This document shows positions 19,457 through 28,016 of a stretch of 64,000 nucleotides of DNA, piece after piece (within the stretch, counting starts at the first letter, position 1; each line of letters opens with the position of its first letter). Position numbers and translations under genes: made by a program. The notes beneath the pieces were generated by a model. That model was not told where the DNA came from and did not search any database. It saw nothing but the letters and a program-made list of their open reading frames with translations. The stretch is from UBA5069 sp964560495 (GTDB lineage Bacteria > Chloroflexota > Anaerolineae > Caldilineales > Caldilineaceae): contig CAZLMM010000029.1 in assembly GCA_964560495.1 (NCBI GenBank), positions 1 through 64,000 on the forward strand, written 5' to 3'.

Positions 19457-20752
19457 TTATGCCGCAGCCGCCAGCGCCTGATCCAGGTCCCACAGAATAT
19501 CCTCAATGTCCTCGATGCCGATGCTCAAGCGCACGAAATCGGGCGTGACGCCAGCGGTGACCATCTCTTCTTCGGTGAGCTGGCTGTGGGTTGTGGTGGC
19601 TGGATGGATCGCCAGGCTCTTGGCGTCGCCCACATTGGCCACATGGCTGAAGAGTTGGAGGTGGTCGATGAACTTCTGCCCAGCCGCGCGCCCGCCTTTG
19701 ATGCCGAAGCCCAGAATGGAACCAGGGCCCTTGGGCAGATACTTTTTGGCGCGCTCGTGGTCGGGGTGGCTCGACAGTCCGGGATACATGACCCATGTCA
19801 CATCTTTGTGGCCGGCGAGGAATTCCGCTACTTTTTGCGCATTGCTCACGTGCCGCTCCATGCGCAGGCTGAGGGTCTCGACGCCTTGCAGGGTCGTCCA
19901 TGAGTTGAGCGGCGCCTGGCACGCGCCGATATCGCGCAATATCTGTACGCGGGCCTTGATGATGAAAGGCGGCAAACCCATGCCGAGCACGTCCACATAG
20001 CGCAGCCCGTGATAGCTGGGGTCCGGCTCGGTGAAGTTGGGAAAGCGTCCGCTGGCGTAGTCGAAATTACCGCCGTCCACGATAGCGCCGCCGAGGGTGG
20101 TGCCGTGTCCCCCCAGGAATTTGGTGGTGCTATGGCAGATGATGTGCGCGCCCCACTCGAAAGGCCGACACAGATAGGGTGTGGCGAAGGTGTTGTCGAT
20201 CATGATCGGGATGTTGTAGGCCTTACTGATGGCCGACACCTCCTCGAAGGGAAAGACAGCAATGTCTGGGTTGCCCAGGGTTTCGCCATAGAGAATTTTC
20301 GTGTTGGGGCGAATGGCCTTCTCGAAGTTACTGGGGTCTGTAGGATCGATGAAAGTCACGTCGATGCCGATGCGCGGAAAGGTGTAATTGAACTGGTTGA
20401 AGGTGCCCCCGTAGAGCCGGCTGCTGGATACAATGTGATCCCCGGCGCCGCACAGCGTCAGGATGGCCATCGTCTGAGCAGCATGGCCGCTGCTGGCCGC
20501 CAGCGCACCGACGCCGCCTTCCAGATCGGCCAGGCGCTGTTCCAGTACATCAGTGGTGGGGTTCATGATGCGGGTGTAGATGTTGCCCAGCTCGCGCAGT
20601 CCAAAGAGATTGGCTGCGTGTTCGCTGCTGCGGAACTGGTAACTGGTGGTCTGATAGATTGGCACCGCGCGGCTGCCCGTAGTGGGGTCGGGCGCTGCGC
20701 CAGCGTGAAGCTGGCGGGTGGCAAAACCGAATTTCCGTCCGTTCGTGCTCAT
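19457..20752 (-). CDS. metY: O-acetylhomoserine sulfhydrylase (MetY)
   Basis: A 431-residue Cys/Met-metabolism PLP enzyme that combines O-acetylhomoserine with sulfide to give homocysteine. The PLP lysine is Lys211 in STTKFLGGHGTTLGG, and NIYTRIMNPTTDVLEQRLADLEGG near 58-81 is the typical N-terminal signature, including the Tyr/Arg phosphate contacts. The length and the FNQFNYTFPRIGIDV segment fit MetY better than cystathionine gamma-synthase. The ATG at 20752 was chosen over upstream codons because those run into the riboswitch terminator; a GAGGA site precedes it. It is the first gene of the operon under the SAM-I element. Confidence 0.93.
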   Translation of the reverse strand: MSTNGRKFGFATRQLHAGAAPDPTTGSRAVPIYQTTSYQFRSSEHAANLFGLRELGNIYTRIMNPTTDVLEQRLADLEGGVGALAASSGHAAQTMAILTLCGAGDHIVSSSRLYGGTFNQFNYTFPRIGIDVTFIDPTDPSNFEKAIRPNTKILYGETLGNPDIAVFPFEEVSAISKAYNIPIMIDNTFATPYLCRPFEWGAHIICHSTTKFLGGHGTTLGGAIVDGGNFDYASGRFPNFTEPDPSYHGLRYVDVLGMGLPPFIIKARVQILRDIGACQAPLNSWTTLQGVETLSLRMERHVSNAQKVAEFLAGHKDVTWVMYPGLSSHPDHERAKKYLPKGPGSILGFGIKGGRAAGQKFIDHLQLFSHVANVGDAKSLAIHPATTTHSQLTEEEMVTAGVTPDFVRLSIGIEDIEDILWDLDQALAAAA

Positions 20753-20804
20753 GGCGTCCTCATGTCTCCTTTGGAACTTGTGTGCGGCGCTGCCGCTCTT
20801 TGAG

Positions 20805-20841
20805 AAATAAAACACCCTCTCGTCTGGTCGATGAGAGGGTG
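20805..20841 (-). terminator. Intrinsic terminator of the SAM riboswitch
   Basis: Arms 20833-20841 (CACCCTCTC in the RNA) and 20813-20821 (GAGAGGGTG) form a perfect 9-bp stem followed by UUUUAUUU (20812 down to 20805). It lies between the aptamer and the metY start, 53 bases upstream of the ATG. It is the expected expression platform: SAM binding should favour this stem and stop transcription of the operon. Confidence 0.85.
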
Positions 20842-20873
20842 CTGCTTTTTGTTCTTTTCCGCTTGCTTTACAC

Positions 20874-20897
20874 AAAACATCCCCACTGTTGGGGATG
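20874..20897 (-). terminator. Second hairpin with short U tract in the metY leader
   Basis: The RNA forms CATCCCC/GGGGATG (20891-20897 with 20878-20884), a 6-base loop and then UUUUGUG. It stands between the aptamer and the main terminator. It may be a tandem terminator, or part of the antiterminator arrangement. Only the stem and U run are seen directly. Confidence 0.5.
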
Positions 20898-20920
20898 AGT
20901 CGAAAGCGTGCGTCAGCTCT

Positions 20921-21047
<127 letters not shown>

Positions 21048-21071
21048 CAAACCTATTTGATTGTGCGGCGG

Positions 21072-21100
21072 ATAATACAACAAGGGCGCGTCAGTGTCAA
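21072..21100 (-). promoter_or_regulatory. Sigma-70-type promoter of the methionine operon
   Basis: Minus-strand TTGACA (21095-21100) and TATTAT (21072-21077) are separated by exactly 17 bases. Transcription would begin near 21065, about 20 bases before the riboswitch P1 stem. Confidence 0.8.
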
Positions 21101-21252
21101 ATATGGGCGTGTGACTGTTTGGTGCAGCGGTTTACTCGTGTGGATACCACTTCGAACAGTTGATTCAACCCAAGGGGCTTCCAGTCCACGTGATTCAGAA
21201 CGTTATCAAGTAGCAGATCCATATCAGCATGACAAAGCGTAGTGTTATTTAG

Positions 21253-21552
21253 GCTGAACTGTACTACATCGTTGGCAATGTGCAGATCGACCTGGCGCGA
21301 CGATCGGTGACGCGCAACGGGGAGGCGGTTAAGCTCACGCCGACCGAATACGCGCTGCTGGTGCAGCACAGCGGGCGCGTGTTGACCCAGCGGCACATTC
21401 TCAGAGAAGTATGGGGAGCGGCGTATGTGAATGAGATCCACTATCTGCGCGTCTATTTTGCTCAGTTGCGCCAAAAGCTGGAGGAGAATCCGGCATTGCC
21501 GCGCCTGATCGTGACCGAACCGGGTGTGGGCTACCGGCTGGTGGATGAGTGA
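21253..21552 (+). pseudogene. KdpE-like response regulator, C-terminal DNA-binding fragment
   Basis: About 100 codons encode only the winged-helix effector domain of an OmpR/KdpE-type regulator: QIDLARRSVTRNG, VKLTPTEYALL, HILREVWG, LRVYFAQLRQKLE and TEPGVGYRLVDE are all family signatures. The receiver domain (about 120 residues) is missing. An in-frame TAG stands at 21250 and there is no credible start; the first possible is a GTG at 21280. No kdpFABC or kdpD is nearby. I read it as a decayed remnant, though a short standalone DNA-binding protein cannot be excluded. The 200 bases before it show nothing I recognise. Confidence 0.75.
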
Positions 21553-21559
21553 TGAAAGA

Positions 21560-22531
21560 TCACGCCCCGATGACTGATCGCAAGGTCGCCAGGCTGATGT
21601 TGGCGCCGCACAACACCACCGCCACACGCTTGCCGGCCACAAGGTCGGCAACCTTGAGCAGGCCGGCGACAGCCACGCCGGCCGCGCCTTCCACTAGCAG
21701 ATGATGGCTCTCCATCACGCGGCGCATTGCTGCAGCGATTTCTTCCTCGCCCACCAACACATACTCATCTACCACCTGGCGGCACAGGTCGAAGGTGATG
21801 GCGTCCGCCTCGATGCCTCCGGCCGTGCCGTCGGACAGGGTGGGCAGCGACGGCAGGTCGAGGATGCGCCCAGCCTGGATCGATGCGGCCATGACGCATG
21901 AGTTCTTCGGTTGGCAGCCAATGACCAGCAGACCTGGATGATGCGCCTTGAGCACAGCCCCTGCGCCGCCGATGAGTCCGCCGCCGCCCACTGCAATGAA
22001 GAGTGCGTCCAGCCGGTGGAGCTGGCGCGCCAGCTCCACCCCAACTGTGCCCTGCCCGGCGATCACGTCCGGGTCATTGTAGGGCGAGATGTAGGTCAAG
22101 CCTTCAGCCTGGGCATAAGCGCGGCCCGCCAGTTCGCTGACCAGGCTGTCATCGCCCACAGCATGCACCTGCGCGCCATAACGCTGCATCGCGGCCAGCT
22201 TGGTGGGCGAGGCCCTTTCCGGCGCAAAGATGAGCGCCGGAATGCCCAACCGCTGGGCGGCGTAAGCCACCGCTGCGCCGTGGTTGCCCGACGAGGCTGC
22301 CACGACGCCGCGTGCGCGTTCTTCCGCGCTCAACAAGAGCAGCTTGTTGACCGCGCCGCGCAGCTTGAACGAGCCGGTGTATTGCAGGTTTTCCAGCTTG
22401 AGATAGACTTGAGCGCCGGTTTGTTCGTTAAAGATGGGCGATTCATCCAATGGCGTCTCGCGCACGAGCGGGCGGATGCGTTGGTCTGCCTGGGCGGCCG
22501 CCGCGGCGATCTGGGAGAGGGTGATGTTCAT
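21560..22531 (-). CDS. Threonine/serine dehydratase-like PLP enzyme
   Basis: A 323-residue fold-II PLP enzyme. Lys56 in YTGSFKLRGA is the Schiff-base lysine, SSGNHG at 80-85 the substrate loop and VGGGGLIGGA at 181-190 the PLP phosphate-binding glycines. There is no ACT regulatory domain, so it matches the short catabolic threonine dehydratase/hydroxyaspartate dehydratase group rather than the long biosynthetic IlvA. The start at 22531 is set by homology (MNITLSQIAAAA); codons upstream look non-coding and no good ribosome site was found. It is monocistronic and convergent with the KdpE relic. Confidence 0.85.
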   Translation of the reverse strand: MNITLSQIAAAAAQADQRIRPLVRETPLDESPIFNEQTGAQVYLKLENLQYTGSFKLRGAVNKLLLLSAEERARGVVAASSGNHGAAVAYAAQRLGIPALIFAPERASPTKLAAMQRYGAQVHAVGDDSLVSELAGRAYAQAEGLTYISPYNDPDVIAGQGTVGVELARQLHRLDALFIAVGGGGLIGGAGAVLKAHHPGLLVIGCQPKNSCVMAASIQAGRILDLPSLPTLSDGTAGGIEADAITFDLCRQVVDEYVLVGEEEIAAAMRRVMESHHLLVEGAAGVAVAGLLKVADLVAGKRVAVVLCGANISLATLRSVIGA

Positions 22532-22718
22532 GGAGAGAAGTAGACCATAGGCAAGGGCGCATTTGCAAAGGAGGTGCAACATGCCAAAACGACAGGCATT
22601 CTCTGCCCTTTCGTGGTGATAATCTTTTCCGGTATAATTTGGATAATCTGTTGCTGGTTTGCTATTGACGATGTGCGCATTTTGCTCACAACGATTCTTT
22701 GAAATCGGCGCTGAAATC

Positions 22719-23036
22719 ATGGACAATCTTACGCCATCTGTAATGCTGACAGAAATACGATCAAGGGCTGGGCTATCCCAACCTGAAATTGCACAGATCC
22801 TTGGCGCCTCCTTTGCCTCGATCAACCGATGGGAACGAGGCGCAAGCAATCCGAGCCCAACTCAGCAAGAGCAAATCCGTGTGCTTTACGAACACCTGCT
22901 CGAATCACCTAATAGTTCGTTTGCACATCAATCACTGAATTCATCGTTTCAGTCGAAAGGACTCCGTCGTCAGCCGACCCCTGTGTCTCTATCGTACCGA
23001 TTTGCCGACACAAGTCTATCTGCATGTAGGTCGTGA
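22719..23036 (+). CDS. XRE-type helix-turn-helix protein, C-terminus probably frameshifted
   Basis: The first 65 residues form a clear XRE/Cro helix-turn-helix: LTEIRSRAGLSQPEIAQIL.GASFASINRWERG.ASNPSPTQQEQI. After about residue 70 the sequence becomes Ser/Arg-rich and stops at 23036, while the +1 frame (22939-23184) then encodes a much more protein-like stretch. I therefore think the native protein continued in that frame. A TATAAT at 22633-22638 could be its promoter -10 box. It precedes a nuclease-like gene on the same strand, an arrangement seen in restriction controllers and in toxin-antitoxin operons. Its DNA target is unknown. Confidence 0.6.
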   Translation: MDNLTPSVMLTEIRSRAGLSQPEIAQILGASFASINRWERGASNPSPTQQEQIRVLYEHLLESPNSSFAHQSLNSSFQSKGLRRQPTPVSLSYRFADTSLSACRS

Positions 23037-23184
23037 TGCGGAGATCGACTATCGCATGTTGTATAGCGAATGGCTCTCAGGCTCGCTTATGGATCAAGCT
23101 GAACTTGTAGACTTTGCAGAGTTCAGAACGATCGCTCAGGCTGCTCTATCTGGGCCATCACAATCCACAGATGCACCAGGATGA
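22939..23184 (+). pseudogene. Displaced C-terminal part of the HTH gene
   Basis: This frame has no good start of its own, but it reads PTQVYLHVGRDAEIDYRMLY.SEWLSGSLMDQAELVDFAEF and ends at 23184, overlapping the following nuclease gene. The composition is that of a folded protein, and it begins where the HTH frame loses sense. A single indel between about 22940 and 23000 would join the two. It is either a real frameshift mutation or a sequencing error. Confidence 0.45.
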
Positions 23185-23194
23185 AAATAGAGAG

Positions 23195-23980
23195 ATGCAG
23201 CGACCACGAATTCTTCAGGCTTTCACAAGAACCGAATACGAGAAAGCTCACCAATTTCTTGCGACCAAGGTAGCTTTCATGATGGGCAGAAAATTCGAGG
23301 AGGGCGATTGGGCTGAGGTTTACTGTGGGGCAAAAAACATCCCCAATGTTGGATGGAGCAACCTCAACATCGACGTAGTGCACGACTGTATTGGCGTCGA
23401 GCACAAAATGCTTCGTCCGCCAGGTGACAGGCCTGTTCGCACCGTCTTCGGCACGCGGCTGATGCACCCATCCGCTACACGTTCGATACGGATTGTGGAT
23501 GGAGAACCCAATGAGGTGATGCGAACAGTGCTGGCTCAATATGCTGACTTCATTGAACAACGTCGTGAATTCGTGAGACAGAAATGTTCAGAAGGCGAAG
23601 CAGAACTCAGGACTGGCTGGGTTCTTTCTTACTTCGACATTCCCCCGGCCAGTAACCCCAACATATATCATTTTCGGGTGCAAGGAGAAGAGTTCAAGCC
23701 GGGGTATGTCCGCATGTGGATCCCGGCGGCTACTGCACGTGAACTGGAACGGCTAGTAGGCGAACTGTCCAGCGAACAGCTCGATATAGTTATCCGGCGT
23801 TCCAGAGCAGCGTTCAAAGAGTTAAGAGTAACGTACAATGTGCATCCCGAAGAAGCGAGGGTGATAACACTCGCAAGGGAATCATACATATTGCTTGGCG
23901 ACATGTTTCCCAATGCCGTCAGCGACGCACATCTCATCCAGTTGTTGATCGCCGAGATAAGCCAGAAGATCTCTTCGTGA
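23195..23980 (+). CDS. Putative PD-(D/E)XK nuclease-like protein
   Basis: About 261 residues from the ATG at 23195. The segment NLNIDVVHDCIGVEHKML fits the PD-(D/E)XK pattern (Asp, nine residues, Glu-x-Lys), with an upstream acidic GDWAEVY that could add a ligand. The rest is helical with a conserved-looking beta region (YHFRVQGEEFKPGYVRMWIP). Type II restriction enzymes and their relatives look like this, but no methyltransferase gene is adjacent, so a restriction role is unproven. It overlaps the displaced HTH frame upstream, and its stop is 12 bases before the purC ATG, so it may be co-transcribed into the purine genes. Confidence 0.5.
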   Translation: MQRPRILQAFTRTEYEKAHQFLATKVAFMMGRKFEEGDWAEVYCGAKNIPNVGWSNLNIDVVHDCIGVEHKMLRPPGDRPVRTVFGTRLMHPSATRSIRIVDGEPNEVMRTVLAQYADFIEQRREFVRQKCSEGEAELRTGWVLSYFDIPPASNPNIYHFRVQGEEFKPGYVRMWIPAATARELERLVGELSSEQLDIVIRRSRAAFKELRVTYNVHPEEARVITLARESYILLGDMFPNAVSDAHLIQLLIAEISQKISS

Positions 23981-23991
23981 GTATCATCCAC

Positions 23992-25005
23992 ATGCTCAAT
24001 GACAACCAACTCTACGAACATCTGCCCCATGCTCTGGCCGGCGTCGATCTGCCCTTCTTGGGCGACAAGGCCCAGGGTAAAGTGCGCGACATCTACCGCC
24101 AGCGCACGGCAGAGGGCGAACGCCTCGTTCTCGTCACCACCGACCGGCTGTCAGCTTTCGACCGCATCCTCGGTTTGGTTCCCTTCAAGGGCCAGGTGCT
24201 CAACCAGTTGTCTGCTTTCTGGTTTCGGCGCACCCAGGACATCGTCGCCAATCACCTGCTGGCAACGCCCGACCCGAACGTGACCATCGCCCGGCCCTGC
24301 ACACCGCTGCGCGTCGAAGTCGTCGTGCGCGGCTACATCACCGGCGTCACTTCCACCGCGCTTTGGCAGCGTTACAGCCAGGGCGAACGGACTATCTACG
24401 GCATCCGCTTTCCCGACGGCCTGGCCAAGAACGACCCGCTGCCTGCGCCCATCATCACGCCGACAACCAAAGCGGCTCACGGCGGCCATGACGAGCGCAT
24501 CACCGGCCGCCAGGTGGTGGAGATGGGGCTGGCAACCGACGCGCAGTGGGAGGAAATCCAGGCTGCGGCGTTGGCCGTCTTTGGTCGCGGTCAGGAGATC
24601 GCCCGGGCCGGCGGCCTGATCCTGGTGGACACCAAGTACGAATTCGGCGTCGACGCGGACGGCGCCGTCACGCTTATCGACGAGTTGCACACGCCTGATT
24701 CCAGCCGCTTCTGGGTCGCTGAGAGCTATGAGGAACGCCGGGCCGCCGGGCAAGAGCCAGAGAACTTCGACAAGGAGTTCGTGCGCCTTTACTACGCGAG
24801 CCGTGGTTATCGCGGCGAGGGTGAACCATTTCCTTTGCCTGCTGAACTGGCGGTGCAGGCTGCGAGCCGCTACATCCGCGCCTATGAGCTACTGACAGGC
24901 GAGACCTTTGCGCCGGGTGAATTGCCTGCCGCGCCGCGCATCCAGCGCAATTTGCAGACGTTTGTGACTCGTGACGAGCCAAGCGTCACGGAGCCGAACA
25001 AGTGA
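23992..25005 (+). CDS. purC: Phosphoribosylaminoimidazole-succinocarboxamide synthase
   Basis: A 337-residue SAICAR synthase, which condenses CAIR with aspartate using ATP. Signatures include FLGDKAQGKVRDIYR, VTTDRLSAFDRIL, RPLRVE-like PCTPLRVEVVVRGYITG and KAAHGGHDERIT. The length is that of the longer bacterial/yeast-like class. The ATG at 23992 is used; a GTG at 23977 is an alternative. The stop overlaps the GTG start of purE by 4 bases, so translation is coupled. Confidence 0.95.
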   Translation: MLNDNQLYEHLPHALAGVDLPFLGDKAQGKVRDIYRQRTAEGERLVLVTTDRLSAFDRILGLVPFKGQVLNQLSAFWFRRTQDIVANHLLATPDPNVTIARPCTPLRVEVVVRGYITGVTSTALWQRYSQGERTIYGIRFPDGLAKNDPLPAPIITPTTKAAHGGHDERITGRQVVEMGLATDAQWEEIQAAALAVFGRGQEIARAGGLILVDTKYEFGVDADGAVTLIDELHTPDSSRFWVAESYEERRAAGQEPENFDKEFVRLYYASRGYRGEGEPFPLPAELAVQAASRYIRAYELLTGETFAPGELPAAPRIQRNLQTFVTRDEPSVTEPNK

Positions 25006-25508
25006 CAACAACTGACGAACGCCCCCTGGTAGGCATCATCATGGGCAGCGCCTCCGACTGGGAGACCATGCAGCACGCGGCCATTACACTGCGTGATTTT
25101 GGCGTTCCTCATGAATGCCGCGTGGTGTCAGCCCACCGCACGCCCGATTGGATGGTGGAATATGCAGTCAGCGCGCAAGAGCGTGGATTGGAGTTGATCA
25201 TCGCTGGCGCAGGCGGCGCGGCCCACTTACCCGGCATGACGGCCGGGCATACGTTGTTGCCTGTCATTGGCGTGCCGATCCAGAGCCGGGCGCTCAATGG
25301 GCTGGATTCGTTGCTCTCCATCGTGCAGATGCCGGCCGGCGTGCCTGTCGCCACCATGGCGATTGGCAGAGCAGGCGCTATCAACGCGGCGCTGTTGGCG
25401 ATTTCAATTCTGGCTGCGTCGCGGCCTGGGCTGCGGCTGAAGTTGCAGGGGTATCGTGAACGCCGCGCGGCAGAGGTGATGGAGCAGGAGTTGAAGATCG
25501 AGGGGTGA
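25002..25508 (+). CDS. purE: N5-carboxyaminoimidazole ribonucleotide mutase
   Basis: A 168-residue class I PurE that converts N5-CAIR to CAIR. The three hallmark motifs are intact: MGSASDWETM near the N-terminus, SAHRTPDWM in the middle and GAGGAAHLPGM with its mobile loop. It starts with GTG at 25002, inside the purC stop. PurK, its substrate supplier, is the next gene 29 bases downstream, so the three steps from AIR to SAICAR are encoded together. Confidence 0.95.
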   Translation: MTTTDERPLVGIIMGSASDWETMQHAAITLRDFGVPHECRVVSAHRTPDWMVEYAVSAQERGLELIIAGAGGAAHLPGMTAGHTLLPVIGVPIQSRALNGLDSLLSIVQMPAGVPVATMAIGRAGAINAALLAISILAASRPGLRLKLQGYRERRAAEVMEQELKIEG

Positions 25509-25537
25509 GCCGAGTACGAGTATGAAATGGGGAATGG

Positions 25538-26677
25538 ATGGAGTTTGAGCCGATTTTGCCGCCGGCGACGATCGGGGTGTTTGGCAGCGGACAGTTAGGG
25601 CGTATGCTGGCTCTGGCTGCACGCGCCATGGGTTATCGCATCGCCGTCTTTGCGCCCGATCAGGATTCCCCGGCGGGCCAGGTAGCCGATGTGGAGGTAA
25701 GCGCGGATTATGACGATGAAGATGAGGTGTACGGCTTCCTTGATCTGGTTGATGTAGCAACCTTCGAATTCGAGAATGTGCCCGTGCGCGTGGCGGAGCT
25801 GGCCGACGAGGTGGGCGTCCCAGTGCGACCTGGCGGCCACGTGCTCCACACCGCTCAGCACCGCTTGCGGGAGAAACGCTTCCTTGCCAGCGCCGGGCTG
25901 CCCACGCCCCGTTTCTGTGCGGCAGCCAGTGCAGAGGAGTTGCGAGTCGCTCTGGGGCAGCTTGGCTGTCCGGCTGTTTTGAAGACAGCCTCATTCGGCT
26001 ATGACGGTAAAGGACAAATCAAGATTGATCGCATCGACGATGCTGCGACGGCGTGGCAGGCGCATGGCGACGGACAGGCCATCGTAGAAGAGTATGTCGC
26101 CTTCGCAGGTGAGGTGTCCATGGTGGCGGCGCGTGGGGTGGATGGTAGCTTTGTTCACTACGGCCTCATAGAAAACAGCCATCGCCATCATATCCTCGAT
26201 GTGTCGCTGGCGCCGGCGCGGGTTTCTGCGCGAGTCGTACAGGATGCAGTCGAGCTGACCCACGCCATTTTCAGCCAACTGGACGTAGTGGGCGCCCTGT
26301 GCGTGGAATTCTTTGTCACCCAGGACGACCGATTGCTCATCAACGAGCTGGCCCCGCGCCCTCACAACTCTGGACACCTGACTATCGAAGCTGCCGTGAC
26401 GAGCCAATTCGAGCAGCAGGCGCGCGCGGTGTGTGGGCTGCCCCTCGGCTCCACAGAGATGCGGCGACCCGCGGCCATGGCCAATCTCCTGGGCCACCTG
26501 TGGCAGCGGGGCGAACCCAATTGGGCGGCTGCGCTGGCCGACCCGCGGGTCAAGCTGCACCTCTATGGCAAACATGAAGCGCGGCCTGGCCGCAAGATGG
26601 GTCATCTCACCGCGTTGGCGAATATGGTGGACGAGGCGGAACGGGTCGTGCGTAACGCCCGCGCAGCTCTGGCATGA
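25538..26677 (+). CDS. purK: N5-carboxyaminoimidazole ribonucleotide synthase
   Basis: A 379-residue ATP-grasp enzyme making N5-CAIR from AIR, bicarbonate and ATP. It opens with the PurK dinucleotide-like loop VFGSGQLGRMLALAA, has the ATP-grasp segment LKTASFGYDGKGQ with VEEYVAFAGEVS, and the late conserved NELAPRPHNSGH. A GGGGAA site precedes the ATG at 25538. It is the last gene of the purC-purE-purK run; downstream DNA is a decayed transporter on the other strand. Confidence 0.95.
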   Translation: MEFEPILPPATIGVFGSGQLGRMLALAARAMGYRIAVFAPDQDSPAGQVADVEVSADYDDEDEVYGFLDLVDVATFEFENVPVRVAELADEVGVPVRPGGHVLHTAQHRLREKRFLASAGLPTPRFCAAASAEELRVALGQLGCPAVLKTASFGYDGKGQIKIDRIDDAATAWQAHGDGQAIVEEYVAFAGEVSMVAARGVDGSFVHYGLIENSHRHHILDVSLAPARVSARVVQDAVELTHAIFSQLDVVGALCVEFFVTQDDRLLINELAPRPHNSGHLTIEAAVTSQFEQQARAVCGLPLGSTEMRRPAAMANLLGHLWQRGEPNWAAALADPRVKLHLYGKHEARPGRKMGHLTALANMVDEAERVVRNARAALA

Positions 26678-26700
26678 ATGCCTCAAGGCGGCGCGTCGGC

Positions 26701-27018
26701 TTATTCCTTCACCGAGCCCAGCATGATCCCACGCACGAAGTAGCGCTGCAACAAGGGATAGACGAACAGGATGGGAATCATTGCGACAAGGAGCTTGGCA
26801 GCGTTGAGCGTGTTGTTGGAAAGCTCCGCCAACATGCGCGCCTGTCCCCCCTGGAGGGCAGGTCGGTCGGCGATAACCAACTGCTGGGTGTAGGTCTGAA
26901 TTGGGTAATTGCTGCGGTTGTTCATCCGCTCAGGATCATGCCAAAGATGAACAGCCACATAAAGACGTTGCGCCCCGGAAAGGATTTACTGGTGCGTGAA
27001 AGCGGAAACCCGGTGAGC
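26701..27018 (-). pseudogene. Carbohydrate ABC permease relic (LplC/MalG type)
   Basis: Two pieces of one permease remain. The upstream piece (about 26930-27018) reads GFPLSRTSKSFPGRNVF and IFGMILSG, a middle segment of LplC-type sugar permeases. It ends in a stop, and a shifted frame continues at once with a C-terminal piece: LNAAKLLVAMIPILFVYPLL then QRYFVRGIMLGSVKE, the classical family end. The membrane segments between are missing. It is an internally deleted, frameshifted gene with no intact partner nearby. Confidence 0.75.
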
Positions 27019-27128
27019 GCGGCGAGCGTGTAGTGTGGCGGCGCGCCGTAACCAGAGCTGAAGTTGCTGTGACCGCCCAGAGACCCCAGACAGCCAGCAG
27101 ACCCTGGTCCAGTTGAGGTAAAGGGATG

Positions 27129-27332
27129 TCAAGCGGCGTTGGCAAGCTGACCGAGACAAAAGGGGACGGCGGACCCGACAGGAAACGGTGGCGCAGGTCG
27201 CTTACGGCCGGGAAAAATGCGCTGGGAACATGCTGCAGTCGGCGCCGCAGCGAGTGGCAGCAGCATCGCCAAGACGACCAACAGAACGGTCAGTCGATAG
27301 AATGTGCGCGAATGTGTGGATTGCCTGTTCAT
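27129..27332 (-). pseudogene. Signal-peptide fragment, probably of a lost solute-binding protein
   Basis: A frame begins with a convincing export signal (FYRLTVLLVVLAMLLPLAAA after a basic MNRQSTHSR), but what follows is Arg/Pro-rich and unlike any mature protein. It lies just upstream of the permease relic in the same orientation, where a sugar-binding protein gene would be expected. I take it as the 5' stump of that gene. Nothing is recognised between 27333 and 27503. Confidence 0.45.
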
Positions 27333-27503
27333 GGAGCCGCTCCCGAAGATGATTGACGGTTTGCAAAATGCAAGTGACTCGTCACTCGTGACAAATGAGT
27401 CGTGACGAACTATAAGTCAGGGCGAGGCGACCGCCGGTTGGCTTGAGTCGCACTCTGCGCAGGCATCGCCCTGTTCCGATACTGCCAGCGCAGTAGGCCA
27501 GTG

Positions 27504-28016
27504 TCAGGGCTGCTCGTCGATTTCAGTTTCGACGCGTCCGGGCGTCACCGGCCCCACCATGCGCTGCACAACTGCCCCGTCAGGATCGATCAAGAATGAA
27601 ATAGGCAGGCCGCGCACATTGTAGGCCAGCAAGGTGGCATCGTCCGGCGCCAGCAGAACCGGCAGGCGCAGGTCAAGTTCAGCGACGAATGCGGCGACTG
27701 CGTCTTCAGACTCACGCATGTTGACGGCCAGCACGGTCAGCCGGTCGGCATGTTGGGCGGCCAAGCTATCGAGATAGGGCATCTCCTCCCGACAGGGCGC
27801 GCACCAGGTCGCCCAGAAGTTTACCAGCACCCAGCGCCCGCGCAAAGTGGAAAGCTGAACCGTAGCGCCGTCGAGGGTCGCCAGCGTGAAGTCGGGCGCC
27901 AATTCGGCAGGCGCAGTTGCGCCTGCCGCCGGTTGAGGCTCTGCTGTCAGGTCAGGCCGCTGACAACCGGCGAGTGCAAGCATCAAGACCATTGCCCACA
28001 CGACGGCTTTGCTCAT
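27504..28016 (-). CDS. TlpA/ResA-like thiol-disulfide lipoprotein
   Basis: A 170-residue exported thioredoxin-fold protein. A lipobox (LMLALAGC, Cys18) follows a short signal segment; the redox motif WCAPC gives Cys72 and Cys75 in the usual NFWATWCAPCREEMP context, and the cis-proline region is RGLPISFLIDPDG. Its start codon overlaps the stop of the ABC permease (ATGA, 28013-28016). Such proteins reduce disulfides outside the membrane. Here it could keep the cysteines of the neighbouring DUF3299-like lipoprotein (C164/C167) reduced for metal handling; that is an inference from position. Confidence 0.88.
   Translation of the reverse strand: MSKAVVWAMVLMLALAGCQRPDLTAEPQPAAGATAPAELAPDFTLATLDGATVQLSTLRGRWVLVNFWATWCAPCREEMPYLDSLAAQHADRLTVLAVNMRESEDAVAAFVAELDLRLPVLLAPDDATLLAYNVRGLPISFLIDPDGAVVQRMVGPVTPGRVETEIDEQP

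Noticed and set aside
21097..21240. Minus-strand peptide DLLLDNVLNHVDWKPLGLNQ ahead of the KdpE relic
   Set aside because: It looks protein-like but matches no family I recognise and has no start or neighbour support.
27360..27420. Repeated GTGACTCGTCACTCGTGAC-like words in the spacer before the TlpA-like gene end
   Set aside because: The arms are short and imperfect, with no clear stem or repeat period.
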